A program made the translations under genes and the position numbers. The notes under the pieces were generated by a model. The model ran no database searches. It had not been told where the DNA came from and was given only the letters and a program-made list of their open reading frames with translations. From positions 1,860,001 to 1,924,000 of the forward strand of contig CBDATO010000001.1 of NCBI GenBank assembly GCA_965199805.1: a DNA stretch of 64,000 nt, written 5' to 3'. Shown piece after piece: positions 1-8,745 of the stretch; positions within the stretch are counted from its first letter, which is position 1; every line of letters begins with the position of its first letter. The DNA is from DATAZK01 sp965199805 (GTDB lineage Bacteria > Actinomycetota > Actinomycetes > Frankiales > Frankiaceae).

Positions 1-377
1 TGGCCCGGTGGGCCGCAGCACTGGGGGTCGCGGTCGCCCGCGTCGCCGACGACGGTGCCGTCGTCGCGGTCTCCGAAGGGCCGACCGCCCTCGAGTGCGC
101 CGGGTGGGCACCCGAGACGGCAGTGGCCGAGGGCGTACGCGCGCTGTCCCGCTCGCTCGCGCTGGCCGAGGGCAGCCGCGGCGTCCGGGTCAACACCGTC
201 AACACCCCGGCCCGCTTCCCGTTCGGCGAGCTGGTGCACCCGTCGCCCCCGCTGAGCACCTTCCCCGGCGAGATCGACCGGGAGGTGGCGGGCGCCGTCC
301 GCCTGCTGCTGTCCTCCGACGCCGTCGGCGTGACCGGCGGGATCGTGCACGCCGATGCCGGAAGGGCCTGGCGATGA
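1..377 (+). CDS. SDR-family protein, C-terminal part (5' end outside window)
   Basis: This is the C-terminal ~124 residues of a short-chain dehydrogenase/reductase-like protein, read from position 3 to the TGA at 375-377. The stretch RVNTVNTPARFPFG and the tail VTGGIVHADAGR match the region after the catalytic helix and the C-terminal end of SDR proteins. When the SRSLA segment is aligned with the usual helix, the catalytic Tyr and Lys of YxxxK fall on Glu and Ala, so the protein may be a non-catalytic paralogue. It overlaps the next SDR by 4 bp (ATGA), which implies translational coupling and perhaps a partner role. The substrate is unknown. Confidence 0.7.
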   Translation, partial: ARWAAALGVAVARVADDGAVVAVSEGPTALECAGWAPETAVAEGVRALSRSLALAEGSRGVRVNTVNTPARFPFGELVHPSPPLSTFPGEIDREVAGAVRLLLSSDAVGVTGGIVHADAGRAWR

Positions 378-1186
378 GCCTCGAGATGACCGTCGCCGCG
401 GATCCCGAGGTGGATCCGGCGGCGGGCGCGGGTCAGCCGTACGTGGTCGTGGTCACCGGCGCGAGCGGCGGCGTCGGGCGCGGTATCGCCCTGGCCTGCG
501 CCGAGCGCGGACAGACGGTGTGGATCGCCGCCCGCCGCGAGGCCGAGGGCAGTGCCGTGGCCGACGAGGTCGACGCCGCCGGTGGCGAGGGACGCTTCGT
601 CGCGTGCGACACCGGCGACGAGGCGTCCGTACGCGCAGCCGTCGCTCTGATGCTCGAACGCGACGGCCGGCTCGACGCGGTCGTGCACAACGCCACCAGC
701 GGCGAGTCGCCGCGGCCCGTCCCGCTGGCAACGCTGCCGCTGTCGGACTTCCGCGACCACGTCGCCGTCTCGCTGCGCGGCAGCTGGCTGCTCGCGGCTG
801 CGGCGCACGACGCCCTGCAGGCCAGCGCCGGACGCTTCGTGCTGCTGACGTCCGAGGCCGGCTTCGAGGGCAAGCTGCGGCTGCCCGCGTACGCCATGGT
901 CAAGGCCGCCCAGCGCGGCTTCGGCCGGGCACTCGCCCGCGAGTGGGGGCCCGACGGCATCACGGTGAACTGCGTCGCCCCGCTCGCCATGACCCCGGCC
1001 ATGGACAAGGCGTTCGTCCATGACCCGGCCATGGAGGCGCGGGTCAAGGGACGGATCCCGCTGAACCGGGTCGGCGACGCCGTCAGCGACGTCGGCCCGA
1101 TCGTCGCGGCGCTGCTCGACCCCCGCATGAGCTACCTCACCGGCAACACGCTGATGGCCGACGGCGGCAGCTGTCCCATCACCTAG
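374..1186 (+). CDS. Short-chain dehydrogenase/reductase
   Basis: This is a 270-aa classical SDR, an NAD(P)-dependent oxidoreductase. The cofactor motif TGASGGVG is at residues 28-35, a catalytic Ser lies near 160 and YAMVK at 173-177 supplies the catalytic Tyr and Lys. The C-terminal GNTLMADGG tail is typical of the FabG-like group. The ATG at 374 overlaps the stop of the preceding SDR-like gene. A longer in-frame reading back to position 8 is low-complexity Arg-rich sequence antisense in character to real coding, so the ATG at 374 is preferred. The pair precedes an amidohydrolase operon, which suggests a catabolic role; the substrate cannot be told from sequence. Confidence 0.88.
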   Translation: MSLEMTVAADPEVDPAAGAGQPYVVVVTGASGGVGRGIALACAERGQTVWIAARREAEGSAVADEVDAAGGEGRFVACDTGDEASVRAAVALMLERDGRLDAVVHNATSGESPRPVPLATLPLSDFRDHVAVSLRGSWLLAAAAHDALQASAGRFVLLTSEAGFEGKLRLPAYAMVKAAQRGFGRALAREWGPDGITVNCVAPLAMTPAMDKAFVHDPAMEARVKGRIPLNRVGDAVSDVGPIVAALLDPRMSYLTGNTLMADGGSCPIT

Positions 1187-1222
1187 ACCCCACCAGACCT
1201 CCCCAATGACAGTGGAGCTGCC

Positions 1223-2878
1223 ATGAAGCTGGCCCTACGCGGCGCGACCGTCGTCGACGGCACCGGTGCCCCCGGCGTACGCGCCGACGTCCTGGTCGAG
1301 GACGACCGCATCATCGAGGTCGCCGAGACGTTGTCCGGCACCGCCGACGCGGAGCTGGACCTGACCGGCCTCACGCTGGCGCCCGGCTTCATCGACCCGC
1401 ACACCCACTACGACGCCCAGGTGCTCTGGGACCGCGACCTCACGCCGTCGTCCTGGCACGGGGTGACGACGGTCGTCACCGGCAATTGCGGCTTCGGGAT
1501 CGCGCCCGTCACCGAGGGCGGCCGTGAGCTGGTCATGCGGACCCTGGAGAACGTCGAGGGCATGCCGCTCGAGGCCCTGCGTGCCGGCATCCCGTGGACC
1601 TTCACCACCTTCGGCGAGTACCTCGACGCCGTCGATGCCGAGCCGAGCCGCTGCAACGTGGCCGCGCTGCTCGGGCACACGCCGCTGCGCTTCTTCGTGA
1701 TGGGCGAGGACGCCACGCAGCGGCCCGCCACCGCCGACGAGGTCGAGCAGATGTGCACGATCGTCGCGCAGGGCATCGAGGCCGGCGCCGTCGGCTTCTC
1801 GACCTCCCGCTCGGAGTCGCACCGCGGGGCGTACGGCCTGCCCGTCCCGAGCCGGCTCGCCGACCTCTCCGAGGTGTGGGCGCTCGCCGGAGAGCTCGGG
1901 ACCGCGGGCAAGGGCACCGTCGAGGCGACGTGGGGGCCGGACTTCCACGTCGAGGAGTGCGCCCGGCTCGCCGCCGACATCGACCGGCCCGTGAGCTGGG
2001 CCGCGATCATGGTGGTCCGCGACAACCCGGCGATGTCCGAGGACCTCGAGCAGCGGGTCGCCGCAGCAGGTGGAGCGGGCACCCGGGTCTTCCCGCAGGT
2101 GGCGTGCCGCCCGATCGTCGCCCAGGTGACGTTCGCCGACCCGGCGCCGCTCGCCAACGTGCCGGCCTTCGGCGAGATCCTCTCCCTCGACCGGTCCGAG
2201 CGCGCCGCGCTGTACGCCGACCCGGAGTGGCGCGCCCGGGCGTATCCGGAGCTGCGCGCGCGCTGGGGCAACAAGCTGGACGAGGCCACCATCCAGGAGA
2301 CCGGGATCCACGACGACCTGCGGGAGGGCCCGACCCTCGGCGAGCTCGCTGCCGAGCGCGGCGGGACGGCACTGGACGTCGCCGTGGAGCTCGCGCTGGC
2401 GGAGGAGCTCGCCACCCGCTTCCGCATCGTCATGATCAACGACGACGAGGCCCAGGTCGGTCGCCTGCTGCAGAACAAGACGCTGCTGCTGGGCCTGTCC
2501 GACGCCGGCGCCCACACCAGCCAGCTCTGCGACGCCAACTTCGCGACCTACCTGCTCTCGCACTGGGTACGCGACCTCGGCGTCCTGTCCCTCGAGGACG
2601 CGGTCTGGCGCCTGACCGGCCAGCCGGCGCAGGTGTACGGCCTGCAGGGGCGCGGCGTGATCGCCCCCGGCGCCGTCGCCGACCTCGTCGCCTTCGACCC
2701 GGCGACCGTCGGCACCGGCCCGCTGGAGCGCATCGTCGACCTGCCCGGCGGCGCCGACCGGCTCGTCGCCCCCAGCAGCGGCATCGAACACGTCTGGGTC
2801 GCCGGACACCAGACCCGCCTCGACGGCAAAGACATCCCGGAAGCCCGCTTCGGCCGGGTTCTCAAGAATGGAATCTGA
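1223..2878 (+). CDS. N-acyl-D-amino-acid deacylase-type amidohydrolase (amidohydrolase 3)
   Basis: This 551-aa metal-dependent hydrolase belongs to the D-aminoacylase/dihydroorotase-like superfamily. The N-terminal composite beta domain is followed by the metal-binding PHTH at residues 59-62. GNCGFGIAP with Cys89 is a hallmark of the D-aminoacylase subfamily, where this Cys binds zinc. LSDAGAHTSQLCDA near the C-terminal third carries the catalytic Asp region. A GGAG sequence lies just upstream of the ATG. The stop is 3 bp from the next amidohydrolase, so the two are probably co-transcribed. In this context it may cleave an amide or cyclic intermediate and not a true D-amino acid; the specificity is inferred only at family level. 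Confidence 0.85.
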   Translation: MKLALRGATVVDGTGAPGVRADVLVEDDRIIEVAETLSGTADAELDLTGLTLAPGFIDPHTHYDAQVLWDRDLTPSSWHGVTTVVTGNCGFGIAPVTEGGRELVMRTLENVEGMPLEALRAGIPWTFTTFGEYLDAVDAEPSRCNVAALLGHTPLRFFVMGEDATQRPATADEVEQMCTIVAQGIEAGAVGFSTSRSESHRGAYGLPVPSRLADLSEVWALAGELGTAGKGTVEATWGPDFHVEECARLAADIDRPVSWAAIMVVRDNPAMSEDLEQRVAAAGGAGTRVFPQVACRPIVAQVTFADPAPLANVPAFGEILSLDRSERAALYADPEWRARAYPELRARWGNKLDEATIQETGIHDDLREGPTLGELAAERGGTALDVAVELALAEELATRFRIVMINDDEAQVGRLLQNKTLLLGLSDAGAHTSQLCDANFATYLLSHWVRDLGVLSLEDAVWRLTGQPAQVYGLQGRGVIAPGAVADLVAFDPATVGTGPLERIVDLPGGADRLVAPSSGIEHVWVAGHQTRLDGKDIPEARFGRVLKNGI

Positions 2879-2881
2879 CCA

Positions 2882-4351
2882 ATGACCAAGCAGACGTCGC
2901 AGGAGATCCACGACCAGCTCGACCACCCGGTGATCGACGCCGACGGGCACGTGCTCGAGTTCATGCCGGCGGCGCTGCCGTACCTGCGTGAGGAGCTCGG
3001 CCCGAAGCTCTTCGAGCAGTACCTGTCGAACACGTCGCCGATCGGCCGGATCATGGGCGGGGCCTCGACCGAGGAGCGCCGCCAGACCCGCGCGCCGCAG
3101 AGTGCGTGGTGGGGCAACCCGGCGGCCAAGACCATCGACCTCGCGACCGCCACCATCCCGGCGCTGCTGCACGAGCGGCTGCCCGAGCTCGGCATCGACT
3201 ACTGCGTGCTCTACGCGACCAAGACGCTCGGCACCGCCGGCGTCGAGGACCAGGACATGCGCATCGGCCTGTGCCGCGGGCTCAACGCGTTCTTCGCCGA
3301 GACGTACCGGCCGTTCGCCGACCGGCTGACCGTCGCCGGCGTCGTCCCCATGGTCACGCCCGAGGAAGCGGTTGCCGAGCTGGCGCACTGCCGCGAGCTG
3401 GGGCTCAAGGTCGTCGGGCTGCCGGAGGGCGTCACCCGGCCGATCCCGAAGCCGGACCCCAAGCAGGTCTCCCCGTTCCTGCTGCCGGGACAGTCGCACT
3501 GGTTCGACACCTTCGGCCTCGACAGCGAGTACGACTACGACCCGGTCTGGCAGGCCATGACCGACGGCGGCTTCGCAGCGGTCTTCCACGGCGGCATCGG
3601 CCACATCGCCCCGTACACGTTCACCTCGATCACCAGCTACGTCTTCAACCACATCGGCTTCTTCGCCGAGCGGATGCACCGGCTCTGCAAGTCGCTCTTC
3701 CTCGGCGGCGTGACGCGGCGCTTCCCCGATCTCAACATCGCCTTCCTGGAGTGCGGCATCGCCTGGGCGTGCTCGCTGCTGGTCGACATCGTCGAGCACT
3801 GGGAGAAGCGCAACCTCGAGGCGCTCAAGGAGAACCTCGACCCCGCACTGGTCGACTGGGACCTGTTCGAGAAGCTCATGACCCAGTACGGCGGCTCGCT
3901 GCTGGACTCGGTGGACTCGCTGCGCGAGAGCCTGCAGACCATCCCCGCGGTGGGCGTCCCGCCGGAGGAGATCGACGAGTTCCGCCACATCAAGGTGACC
4001 TCGAAGGCCGAGCTGCGCGACCTCTTCGTCCCGCGCTTCTTCTTCGGCTGCGAGGCCGACGACCGCACGATGTCGTTCGCGTTCTCCCGCTCCAACGCGT
4101 TCAACGCCCAGCTCCAGCCGGTCTTCAGCTCCGACATCGCCCACTGGGACGTCGAGGACATGGCCGGCGTCGTCGCCGAGGCCTGGGGCCTGGTGCGCAA
4201 GGAGGTGCTGACCGAGGACAACTTCCGCGACTTCACCTTCACCAACCCGGCCAAGCTCTTCACCGGCACCAACCCGGACTTCTTCGAGGGCACGGCCGTC
4301 GCCGACGCGGTGCGTGCGCTGCGCAGCCCCGAGCCGCAGGCGATGGCGTGA
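2882..4351 (+). CDS. Amidohydrolase family protein (COG2159, TIM-barrel)
   Basis: This 489-aa protein is of the amidohydrolase-2/ACMSD-like family (metal-dependent hydrolases or decarboxylases). It opens with VIDADGHVLEF, whose DxH supplies the first metal ligands. It has HGGIGHIAPY mid-protein, and FSSDIAHWDVED near the C-terminus where a catalytic Asp is expected. It is longer than typical ACMSD proteins (~340 aa). It sits 3 bp after the D-aminoacylase-like gene and overlaps the aldehyde dehydrogenase start by 4 bp, so the three form an operon. Two more members of this family lie on the other strand further downstream, as often seen in actinomycete catabolic clusters. The substrate is unknown. 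Confidence 0.82.
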   Translation: MTKQTSQEIHDQLDHPVIDADGHVLEFMPAALPYLREELGPKLFEQYLSNTSPIGRIMGGASTEERRQTRAPQSAWWGNPAAKTIDLATATIPALLHERLPELGIDYCVLYATKTLGTAGVEDQDMRIGLCRGLNAFFAETYRPFADRLTVAGVVPMVTPEEAVAELAHCRELGLKVVGLPEGVTRPIPKPDPKQVSPFLLPGQSHWFDTFGLDSEYDYDPVWQAMTDGGFAAVFHGGIGHIAPYTFTSITSYVFNHIGFFAERMHRLCKSLFLGGVTRRFPDLNIAFLECGIAWACSLLVDIVEHWEKRNLEALKENLDPALVDWDLFEKLMTQYGGSLLDSVDSLRESLQTIPAVGVPPEEIDEFRHIKVTSKAELRDLFVPRFFFGCEADDRTMSFAFSRSNAFNAQLQPVFSSDIAHWDVEDMAGVVAEAWGLVRKEVLTEDNFRDFTFTNPAKLFTGTNPDFFEGTAVADAVRALRSPEPQAMA

Positions 4352-5850
4352 GCACCGGCGTCGCTCCCGAGCCCGACACCGAGGTCGACACCAGCACCCT
4401 GCTTGCCGACCTGGCGGCCAAGGGGCTGTTCATCGGTGGCGAGCGGGTGCCGGCGTCGTCGGACGAGCTGTACGCGCACCACAACCCGGCGACCGGCGCC
4501 GTACAGGCGCAGGTGCCGATGGGCGGGGCCGACGACATCGACCGTGCCGTGCGCGCCGCCCGTGCGGCGCTCCCGGCCTGGCGGGCCACGCCGGCCAACG
4601 AGAAAGCCGCGATCCTTCACCGGCTCGCAGACCTGCTCGAGAAGCACAGCGTGCACACCGGGGTGGTCAGCGCGCTGGAGAACGGCAACCCCGTCGCCGG
4701 GCTCGGCCCCGGTGCGTACACGGCGCAGTGGACCCGCTACTACGCCGGCTGGTGCGACAAGATCGAGGGCAGCGTCGTCCCCACGTATCCGATACAGGGG
4801 CTGAACTACATCCTGTCCGAGCCGTGGGGCGTCGCCGGCGTGATGGTGCCCTGGAACGGCCCGATGATGGGCATGGGCCAGAAGGCCGTCCCGGCGCTCG
4901 CGGCGGGCAACACCGTCGTAGCGAAGCCGCCGGAGTTGGCGCCGTTCGGCGCTTACCTCTTCGCTGAACTGGCTCTCGAGGCCGGGCTGCCGCCGGGTGT
5001 GCTCAACGTCGTCGCCGGTGGGGCCGACGCCGGCGAGGCGCTCGTACGCCATCCCGGCGTCGACAAGGTCAGCTTCACGGGCGGTCACGTGGTCGCCCGG
5101 CGGGTGATGACGCTCGCGGCGGAGACGCTCAAGCCGGTCGCGCTGGAGCTCGGCGGCAAGTCGGCCAACATCCTGTTCTCCGACGCGAACCTCGACGTCG
5201 CCGTGCCCATGGCCGCCGCGTTGAGCGTGCAACTGCTCTCCGGCCAGGGGTGCGCACTCCCGACGCGGCTCTACGTGCAGGACGACATCTACGACGAGGT
5301 GCTGGCCCGGTTGGTGCCGATCGTCGAGACGTTCACGATCGGCGACCCGCTCGACCCGGCCACCATGATGGGCCCGGTCATCACCGAGCAGGCCGTGGAG
5401 CGGATCCTCGGGATGATCAACCGGGCAACGAGCTCCGGAGCTGCCCAGCTGCTGACCGGTGGCGAGCGCGCCGGCGGCGACCTGGCGTCGGGCTACTACA
5501 TCCGCCCGACGGTGCTCGGCGACGTCGACCACAGCAGCGAGATCGCGCAGCAGGAGGTCTTCGGGCCGGTGCTGTCGGTCATGCGCTTCCGGGACGAGGC
5601 CGACGTCGTCGCCAAGGCCAACGACAGTCACTTCGGACTCGCCGCCTACCTGCACACCCGCGACGTGGGCCGCGCCCACCGGGTCGGTCACGCCATCGAC
5701 GCCGGCTACATCTCCATCAACGGCTTCTCCGGCATGTCGCCGACCGCCCCGTTCGGCGGCTACAAGCAGAGCGGCTTCGGCCGTGAGGGCGGACGCGCGG
5801 GCATCGAGGAATGGGTGCGCGCGAAGAACGTCTTCGTGGGGCTCGACTGA
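4348..5850 (+). CDS. Aldehyde dehydrogenase family protein
   Basis: This 500-aa NAD(P)+-dependent aldehyde dehydrogenase starts at GTG 4348, which overlaps the preceding stop (GTGA); in-frame sequence further upstream is a shadow of the amidohydrolase. The catalytic Cys302 lies in SGQGCALPTR and the general base Glu267 in LELGGKSANI. The FTGG segment of the cofactor site is present, but the usual following Gly (FTGSxxxG) is Ala, a small deviation. The PFGGYKQSGFGREGG C-terminal motif is intact. It probably oxidises an aldehyde intermediate produced by the linked amidohydrolases and SDRs. Confidence 0.9.
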   Translation: MSTGVAPEPDTEVDTSTLLADLAAKGLFIGGERVPASSDELYAHHNPATGAVQAQVPMGGADDIDRAVRAARAALPAWRATPANEKAAILHRLADLLEKHSVHTGVVSALENGNPVAGLGPGAYTAQWTRYYAGWCDKIEGSVVPTYPIQGLNYILSEPWGVAGVMVPWNGPMMGMGQKAVPALAAGNTVVAKPPELAPFGAYLFAELALEAGLPPGVLNVVAGGADAGEALVRHPGVDKVSFTGGHVVARRVMTLAAETLKPVALELGGKSANILFSDANLDVAVPMAAALSVQLLSGQGCALPTRLYVQDDIYDEVLARLVPIVETFTIGDPLDPATMMGPVITEQAVERILGMINRATSSGAAQLLTGGERAGGDLASGYYIRPTVLGDVDHSSEIAQQEVFGPVLSVMRFRDEADVVAKANDSHFGLAAYLHTRDVGRAHRVGHAIDAGYISINGFSGMSPTAPFGGYKQSGFGREGGRAGIEEWVRAKNVFVGLD

Positions 5851-5882
5851 CGTACCGCTGATGATCCAGCTGCTTGCCCGGC

Positions 5883-7118
5883 TCACGTGCGCCTGACCCG
5901 GTTGATCTGCGGTCGGGTGACGCGTGGCGGGTGGAAGCGCAGGGTGGGTCCGGCCTGGCCGGTGATCGTCCAGCCGCCTTCGTGCACCAGGTGGTGATGG
6001 TGATGGCACAACAGGATCAGATTCTTGAGGTCCGTCGGGCCATGATCACGGACCCATTCGCGGATGTGGTGGCCCTGGCACCAGGACGGCGGCCGATCGC
6101 AGCCAGGGAAGACGCAGTGCCTGTCTCGGACGGCGAGTGCGGCCCGCTGGTGTGGGCTGATGGTCCGGCGGGATCGCCCGGCATCTAGTACAGCGCCATC
6201 GGAGCCGAAGATCATCGGGATGATGTCCGCGTCGCAAGCGAGTCGACGCACCGCAGCGGCGTTCATGGTGCCGCCGCCTTCGACGTCGCTGACGCCGAGC
6301 TGATGCTTCAGCACATCCAACGGCAGCGTGACCACGACCGTCGGCCTGGCCGCGGCCGCACCTTCGCAGTCCTGGTGGCCGAGGGCTTGGCGGGCCATTT
6401 CGATGAGGCCGAGGGCGCGTCGCAGCTTCGGTGACGGGGTGGGTTCGCCGCCGGCGGCGGGGGCCGGTTTGGCGGTGAACCGTTCGAGCGCGTTCTTGAC
6501 GACGGCGCCGGCTTCGGTGTTCAGCCAGCCGGAAATGCGGCAGCCGCCGAGGGTGTCGGACAGCGTCACGCCCTGGCGGATGAAGTCGGCTCGGGCCTTC
6601 TGTTCGGCGTCCTCCGGCTCGGTCAATGTCCGGATGTCGTCGCCCATCTTGACGAGGTCCTTGCGGGTGACCGCCCCTGCGACGCCGGCCATGATCGCCT
6701 CTGCCTTGGCAGTCGAGTCGGCGTCGAGACCGTCGACGGCTTGGGCGATGATCGTCGCCTTGTCCATCCCAATCGCGCCTTCGCCCCAGACCCGGCGGGT
6801 CTCCGGCAACGAATCCTCCAACGCCCGGCCGAGCCGGATCCGCCGGCTCGCCCAGCCGGCGGTCTCACCCGTCTCGTTCCGCAGGAACGCAGCCTTCGAC
6901 GTCGCGCCACCGGCGCCAGCGGCCTGCCAGATCCCCGACCGGTCGACCTGCTCTGCTGTCAGGCATTGCGCAAGCTCCAACTGCCGGCCACCAGCCGCCA
7001 GCTCCTGCAACACCTCCAGGGCGACCTGCCCGCCGACCCGTTCGCTCAGACCGGCAGCGATGGCGGCGAGGAGGCTGGTCGCCTCACCCGCCATCCGCTG
7101 CAGGTCTGATGGGAACAT
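5883..7118 (-). CDS. DUF222 / HNH endonuclease family protein (13E12-repeat type)
   Basis: This is a 411-aa protein with an N-terminal DUF222 region and a C-terminal HNH nuclease motif. The nuclease part includes CVFPGCDRP, GHHIREW and LILLCHHHHHLVHEGGW, with the Cys pairs and His residues expected of a ββα-metal fold. Such genes are multicopy in actinomycetes (13E12 repeats of mycobacteria), and their biological role is unsettled. I chose the ATG at 7118 (MFPSDLQ) over an in-frame ATG at 7211 because a LexA-type box covers exactly this start, and MFxS-type N-termini are common in the family. The gene sits alone between a catabolic operon and a secreted-protein gene, consistent with mobile or accessory origin. 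Confidence 0.82.
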   Translation of the reverse strand: MFPSDLQRMAGEATSLLAAIAAGLSERVGGQVALEVLQELAAGGRQLELAQCLTAEQVDRSGIWQAAGAGGATSKAAFLRNETGETAGWASRRIRLGRALEDSLPETRRVWGEGAIGMDKATIIAQAVDGLDADSTAKAEAIMAGVAGAVTRKDLVKMGDDIRTLTEPEDAEQKARADFIRQGVTLSDTLGGCRISGWLNTEAGAVVKNALERFTAKPAPAAGGEPTPSPKLRRALGLIEMARQALGHQDCEGAAAARPTVVVTLPLDVLKHQLGVSDVEGGGTMNAAAVRRLACDADIIPMIFGSDGAVLDAGRSRRTISPHQRAALAVRDRHCVFPGCDRPPSWCQGHHIREWVRDHGPTDLKNLILLCHHHHHLVHEGGWTITGQAGPTLRFHPPRVTRPQINRVRRT

Positions 7119-7126
7119 ACGTTCGA
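7111..7126 (-). promoter_or_regulatory. Putative LexA (SOS) box over the DUF222/HNH start
   Basis: Read on the minus strand the sequence is TCGAACGTATGTTCCC. It fits the mycobacterial-type LexA consensus CGAAC-N4-GTTYC, and the ATG of the start codon is inside the box. SOS boxes are known for some 13E12-family genes in Mycobacterium. This predicts DNA-damage induction and supports the downstream start choice. Confidence 0.6.
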
Positions 7127-7273
7127 CAGTACCCGCCGGCCATGTCTCTAACCAGCTGAGCTGCCTCCTGTGGACAACGTGCTCCGGTGCCGCGCTCAGG
7201 TTCGTGATCATCGGCGCCGATGCCTTGGTGAGGCGTCGTATCTGTCGGCGCCCACCATCGGGGACGGGCAGTC

Positions 7274-8745
7274 ATGGCACGAAAGGCACACACGAGCCGG
7301 GTCGCCGTACTCGGCACCGCCGGCGTGATCGCTGCGGCAGCCGGCCTGGCCCTGCCCTCGGGAGCGACAGCCGCCCCGTACCTCGGCTCCTGCAACGACT
7401 CGTCCCTCACGTTCAACACCCCATACGCCTGCACGACGCCGGGCACGTATGACATCAGCCTTCCGGCCGGCACCCGCAGCATCGCCGTCGACCTGCAGGG
7501 CGGCGGTGGGGGCGGTGCTCCCTCGGCCGGCTCCGCGGGTGGTAGCGCCGCCCGGGTCCAGGCGCGCAACATCCAGATCCCGGGTGGCACCACGAAACTG
7601 CGGGTGACCGTCGCCGGTGGCGGCGTCGCCTCGCGGGCGTCGTTCAGCAGCGGTGGCGGGGCGAGCGCGATCATCGCGCTCGACGCCGGAGGACAGGTCA
7701 AGGCCAAGCTCGTCATCGCCGGCGGCGGGGGCGGTGGCGCCAAGAACGGAGCCGGCGGGGACGCCGGCTACCCGGGTACCGCCACCAACTCCAAGGTGTC
7801 CGGCGGCCATCCGGGCGCCGGACCCAATGGCGGCCTGGGCGGCATGGCGCCTCCCTACGGCATGTACGGAGCCGCCGGGCAGAACGACAGCCAGAGCCTG
7901 CCGAGTGTCGCCTCGGGCGGGGTCGGTCCGTACTCCGGCGAGCAGGCCGGCAACGGAGGCGGCGGCTATGGCGGGGGCGGCAGCGGATCGCTCGCGGCCC
8001 TTGCCGAGACCTACGTCGCGGGCGGCGGCGGTGGGTCGTCGTTCCTGGCCGCGGACGCGCGAAGCGCCAGCACCACCCTCGGGTCAGCACGCGCGGCAAG
8101 GCCGGCCATGACGGATTACCGGGATTCGCCACGTTCACCCTCAACGAGCCCTGGGCGCCGTCGGCGGCCGTCAGCCCCGTCTACACCCCGGCCTACACCA
8201 GCCTGAGCGTGCTCTTCCACAAGCCGTTCAGCGACGGCGGCAGCCCGATCACCGGTTACCTGATCAGCCTGAACGGCGGCAGCACCTGGACGACGCTGCC
8301 GTACACCGGCCCGACCGCAGGCCCCTACCGCGCCACGGTCACCCGACTCACTCCCGGGCGGACCTACCGGGTGCGGATGCAAGCCATCAACAGCATCGGC
8401 TACGGCGACGCCCCAGCCCCCACGGTGGTGACGACGCGGAACCTGACTGCACCCTCGGCGGCCGTCGGGCTGCAGACCTCCCCCGGCAGCGCGCGCGGCA
8501 CGCTCGCCCTGCTGTGGCACAAGCCCTCGGTCGACGGCGGATCACCGATCCTCGGTTACCGCGTGAGCCTGAACGGCGGCGTCACCTGGCAGCCACCGCT
8601 GACGGTGCGCGGCCCGGCGACCGGTCCGTACACCGCTACCGTGACCGGTCTGGTGTCCGGTCGCACCTACGCGGTACGGATCCAGGGCTGGAACGCGCAA
8701 GGCTTCGGCGGAGCACCCGCACCGACATCGGGTAAGGCCCGCTAG
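7274..8745 (+). pseudogene. Glycine-rich / fibronectin-III secreted protein, frameshifted
   Basis: The frame from ATG 7274 encodes a signal peptide (LALPSGATAA), a Cys-containing β-rich start and a long glycine-rich domain, then degenerates after about residue 265 and stops at 8206. The -1 frame takes over at about 8042-8096 and encodes GKAGHDGLPGFATFTLN followed by two fibronectin-III-like repeats to 8745. The intact paralogue at 10185 has the same order: GGGGGSS, NGLDGSVVLTFNG, then FN3. One missing base in 8042-8096 explains both pieces. It is either a real frameshift mutation, a programmed -1 event or a sequence error. In full form the protein would be about 490 aa and exported. Confidence 0.75.

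Noticed and set aside
1235..4144. Long minus-strand open frame opposite the amidohydrolase genes
   Set aside because: It is antisense to two clear amidohydrolases; long antisense frames are expected at this GC content.
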